Shown: piece by piece, positions 13,752 through 15,691 of the stretch
Position numbering within the stretch: the first letter of the stretch is position 1
Layout of the letters: each line of letters starts with the position of its first letter
Source: JANSWP01 sp041941305
GTDB taxonomy: Bacteria > Bacteroidota > Bacteroidia > Chitinophagales > Saprospiraceae
Reading direction: 5' to 3'
DNA: 15,691 bases
Assembly (NCBI GenBank): GCA_041941305.1
Contig: JBGTQJ010000106.1
Location: forward strand, 1 to 15,691
The notes under the pieces: model-generated
Told to the model about the DNA's origin: nothing
Databases searched by the model: none
Seen by the model: only the letters and a program-made list of their open reading frames with translations
Program-made: the position numbers and the translations under genes

Positions 13752-14688
13752 AAAAATATTTTATTCTTTTGACAGCTCTCCTCCAAAAAGTGATTAAATA
13801 CCAAAGACTTCCAGGTGCAAGAAAAGGGATTAAGAATCCACCTAAAAAAAGTCCAGTTGCAGTTTGGTTGAAAGTTCTTCTGCGTCTTGGTCGATACACT
13901 GCATATTTATAGAAGATTGCAAAAAGCAAAAGCAATTCAGATAGCATAATTGCAATTAACAGCAAATACCAATAATTGGAGTGAAATAACAAAAACAATA
14001 AATATTGGGGAAGTAAGAGTACATGAAAAAGAGCTGAATGAGTACCAATCTTTCGATTGATTACATTGGACTTAAAATGGATATTTTCCAATAATTCCTT
14101 AGGTTCTATTTCCTCGTAAAAGGAGACTGCCATCATTCCAAACAAGATGGTTACAATCAAGGTAGTCCCAATAAAATTGCAAAAAACCAACCCAAGAACA
14201 TAAAGACCAATTGCATAATAAAAATATTGTCGCAAACCACTTCTCCATTCAAACAATTCTATTGGGATAAAATTCGGGATAGGACGAACTTTAGAATTTT
14301 GTTTTGCAAATATTCCTGGGTTCAGAAATACTATCAAGAATGCTACTGAATGTGTAATCAAAAAGATTTCCCATTTCCCATACATAATTAAAAGAGGAAG
14401 CGTTGTAGGCAACAAAGCAATATTGTATTCTATCAAAAAAATGAGCCTTCTGGAAACATTCAAATGCTGCAAAAATCGTCCGTCTTTGCGGTAGAAATGA
14501 ATAGAGATTAAGATGAAACTCAATACTCCTGCTATCACATAAGCATTAGTGGTTTTGGCTGCTTGCAAAATTCCCAGGAAATAGACGCCAAAAAGTGGAA
14601 TAGCCAACAACAATAACCATCCGACGCTTTTTAGCATCCTAAATAACTGTTTGAAGCGAAATTGAATGATGAATTTTAGGAGTTTCAT
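13735..14688 (-). CDS. ABC transporter permease subunit
   Basis: This 317-residue polytopic membrane protein has about eight or nine hydrophobic segments, at roughly 22-42, 48-65, 82-102, 107-123, 154-172, 176-190, 219-236, 239-259 and 281-302. The loops are basic (RPRRRR at 266-271), as expected for cytosolic faces. There is no strong family motif. The assignment as permease rests on topology and on the 17-nt overlap with the ABC ATPase gene, which follows at once. It is probably the first gene of a three-gene unit with the ATPase and the MFS transporter. The ATG at 14688 starts a basic n-region just before helix 1. The pair could export a peptide, lipid or drug, but nothing visible decides this. 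Confidence 0.8.
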   Translation of the reverse strand: MKLLKFIIQFRFKQLFRMLKSVGWLLLLAIPLFGVYFLGILQAAKTTNAYVIAGVLSFILISIHFYRKDGRFLQHLNVSRRLIFLIEYNIALLPTTLPLLIMYGKWEIFLITHSVAFLIVFLNPGIFAKQNSKVRPIPNFIPIELFEWRSGLRQYFYYAIGLYVLGLVFCNFIGTTLIVTILFGMMAVSFYEEIEPKELLENIHFKSNVINRKIGTHSALFHVLLLPQYLLFLLFHSNYWYLLLIAIMLSELLLLFAIFYKYAVYRPRRRRTFNQTATGLFLGGFLIPFLAPGSLWYLITFWRRAVKRIKYFYADNQ

Positions 14689-14747
14689 AAGGCGGGCAAA
14701 ATAGGAAGTGCAGTTGAATTAGAATAAAATGTTCTACAAAAGATGCA

Positions 14748-14777
14748 ATATTGAACAATATATGCTTTTAACAATAT
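14748..14777. promoter_or_regulatory. Possible operator upstream of the ABC permease gene
   Basis: The palindrome ATATTGAACAATAT (14748-14761) is followed by a second AACAATAT (14770-14777), 16 bp from the first copy (14754-14761). Both lie 60-90 bases upstream of the permease start, a plausible promoter/operator position. In DNA this AT-rich, chance is a serious alternative, and no canonical TAnnTTTG -7 box was found. Confidence 0.25.
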
Positions 14778-14836
14778 CTTTTTATTAATAATTGGGTTTT
14801 TAAGTTTAACTTGCCAAAGGTTAGGCTCAAACAAAT

Positions 14837-15013
14837 CGTAGGATAGTATTTACGTAGATGATTTGCCAATAGCTTTGGATGGGGTTCCTGTCTAAATACC
14901 TTTTGTTTACTATTTTAAAGGTCTATGCACACTTTCCAACTTTTCAAATACGTGTCAATTCCTATATGGATTCTTTTTCCACTATAATCTAATTCCTTAA
15001 TTTGTCTTGTCAT
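14837..15013 (-). pseudogene. IS110-family transposase N-terminal remnant
   Basis: Reading from ATG 15013, the frame gives MTRQIKELDYSGKRIHIGID and then TYLKSWKVCIDL. This matches the start of IS110-type DEDD transposases, where 'hIGIDxHxKSWxV' carries the first catalytic Asp. A TAA at 14915-14917 interrupts the frame. Beyond it the same frame continues with NSKQKVFRQEPHPKLLANHL and RKYYP, again as expected for the family, so one nonsense change rather than a frameshift broke the gene. Similarity ends near 14837, and about four fifths of a normal transposase is missing, including the C-terminal Tnp_20 region. The piece cannot be active. It marks a past insertion next to the ABC cluster. Confidence 0.75.
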
Positions 15014-15399
15014 TTGTTTAAAGTTTAGAGATAGGTTATGTCAACTTCTAATTTACCTCTTTTCTTTAACTTGAAACTTTCGATTCATCAAACATAGGCG
15101 CATTCCATAATTTAAAAGCGTACGGCAATGAAATTTATGAATTAAGCAAGTTTTGATTTAAAAAAATATAACATCATATTTGTTTACCATTTAAGCGTCG
15201 CCATTATCTTGTTGAAACAATAAATTTTAGAAAACTATAATCATTATTTTTATTCCTTTTCCAAGTCTGATTCCCTTAATGCATGCGTATTACTTCTTAA
15301 TTTAAGGTAAAGATGTTTTCAAGTCATAGCTTGTCACAAAGCATGTATACGATCCAATCTTAAAATTTATTTTAAAAATTTCTATTCCAGAAATCTTTC

Positions 15400-15483
15400 A
15401 ATTGTGAATTGCAAAATAACAGAATAATTCTTCATAAATATAATTCAATTCACAATTAAAGTTCTTTTCAAAATGAATTGAAT
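15400..15483 (+). promoter_or_regulatory. Leader with mutually exclusive inverted repeats before 15490
   Basis: AATTGTGAATTG (15400-15411) and CAATTCACAATT (15446-15457) are perfect 12-bp complements with a 34-base loop. ATTCAATTC (15443-15451), which overlaps the second arm, is also perfectly complementary to GAATTGAAT (15475-15483), only 6 bases before the start codon at 15490. If transcribed, the two stems could not form together, and the second would cover the ribosome-loading region. No known riboswitch is recognised, and AT-rich chance pairing is possible. Confidence 0.35.
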
Positions 15484-15489
15484 GCACAA

Positions 15490-15691
15490 ATGAAAAATCA
15501 ATTATTATTGCTAAAATTACTTTTATTTTCCTTTCCAGGATTATCGCAATGGACTCAAATTGGTCCGACAGTAGCCACCTTATCCCTACATTCAACCATA
15601 GTAGTAGATGGCTCAACACCCTATGTTGCTTACTCCGATGTACTTTCCAGCAACAAATTAAATGTCAAGGAATACAATGGAACCAACTGGG
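15490..15691 (+). CDS. Start of a secreted propeller-like protein (partial)
   Basis: A frame open from ATG 15490 runs off the window end after 67 codons. It begins with a signal peptide (MKNQLLLLKLLLFSFPGLSQ) with probable cleavage near LS-Q. The mature start reads WTQIGPTVATLSLHSTIVVD, then GSTPYVAYSDVLSSNKLNVK and EYNGTNW. The motif 'PYVAYSD...NKLNVKEYNGTNW' is typical of repeated blades of about 45-50 residues in Bacteroidota beta-propeller-like surface proteins, which usually end in a T9SS sorting domain. The C-terminus lies outside the window, so sorting cannot be checked. A frame on the opposite strand over 15398-15619 is ignored because it lacks any recognisable features. Confidence 0.8.
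   Translation, partial: MKNQLLLLKLLLFSFPGLSQWTQIGPTVATLSLHSTIVVDGSTPYVAYSDVLSSNKLNVKEYNGTNW

Larger units (their letters stand above)
14689..15489. other. Intergenic region between divergent genes with IS remnant
   Basis: About 800 AT-rich bases lie between the - strand ABC cluster and the + strand gene starting at 15490. They contain short repeats upstream of the permease gene (14748-14777), a broken IS110-type transposase (14837-15013) and an inverted-repeat leader before 15490. From about 15014 to 15395 no gene, RNA or clear repeat was recognised. This part could include the left flank of the decayed IS. Confidence 0.6.

Noticed and set aside
15398..15619. 73-codon - strand frame near the window end
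   Set aside because: It overlaps the exported-protein start on the + strand, which has a clear signal peptide and propeller-like motif. The - strand product has no recognisable feature.

Overview
The window looks like a chromosomal segment of a marine or freshwater Bacteroidota, most likely Saprospiria-like. This is inferred from the type IX secretion (T9SS) C-terminal sorting domains on two proteins, a very long HYR-repeat secreted protein, a DUF2452 protein, AT-rich DNA and A/T-rich gene leaders without clear Shine-Dalgarno sites. No rRNA, tRNA or CRISPR array was seen.

Layout. (1) 294-1263, + strand: two small exported proteins, a lipoprotein and a short beta-rich secreted protein, closed by a strong terminator. 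(2) 1356-5597, - strand: a 1413-residue secreted mosaic with a jelly-roll-like domain, HYR modules, a dockerin-like module, a cohesin-like module and a T9SS sorting domain. (3) 5598-6387: about 790 bp without an intact gene, holding a possible outer-membrane barrel remnant. (4) 11644-6388, - strand, tightly packed: DUF2452 protein, T9SS-sorted W-repeat protein, P-loop ATPase, TPR protein (8-nt overlap with the ATPase gene) and CCG-domain Fe-S protein. (5) 14688-11810, - strand: ABC permease, ABC ATPase (17-nt overlap) and an MFS transporter. (6) 14689-15489: non-coding, with a decayed IS110-type transposase and a structured leader. (7) 15490 to the end, + strand: the start of another exported, propeller-like protein.

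Two things stand out. The first is the ATPase/TPR gene pair at 9833-7220. The ATPase has Walker A and sensor-2-like motifs but a His where the Walker B Asp is expected. Its partner has a conserved-looking N-terminal domain followed by TPR units repeated almost perfectly every 120 bp. This is the architecture of a split, STAND-like sensor/switch and is the best candidate for an undescribed system, possibly in signalling or defence. The second is a set of short arrays with an exact 7-bp period (one related array has an 8-bp period) at gene boundaries. One supplies the stop codon and C-terminus of the ABC ATPase, one is built into the signal peptide of the giant secreted protein, and one forms a large intergenic hairpin.

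Functional calls rest on reading motifs by eye; no database search was possible.
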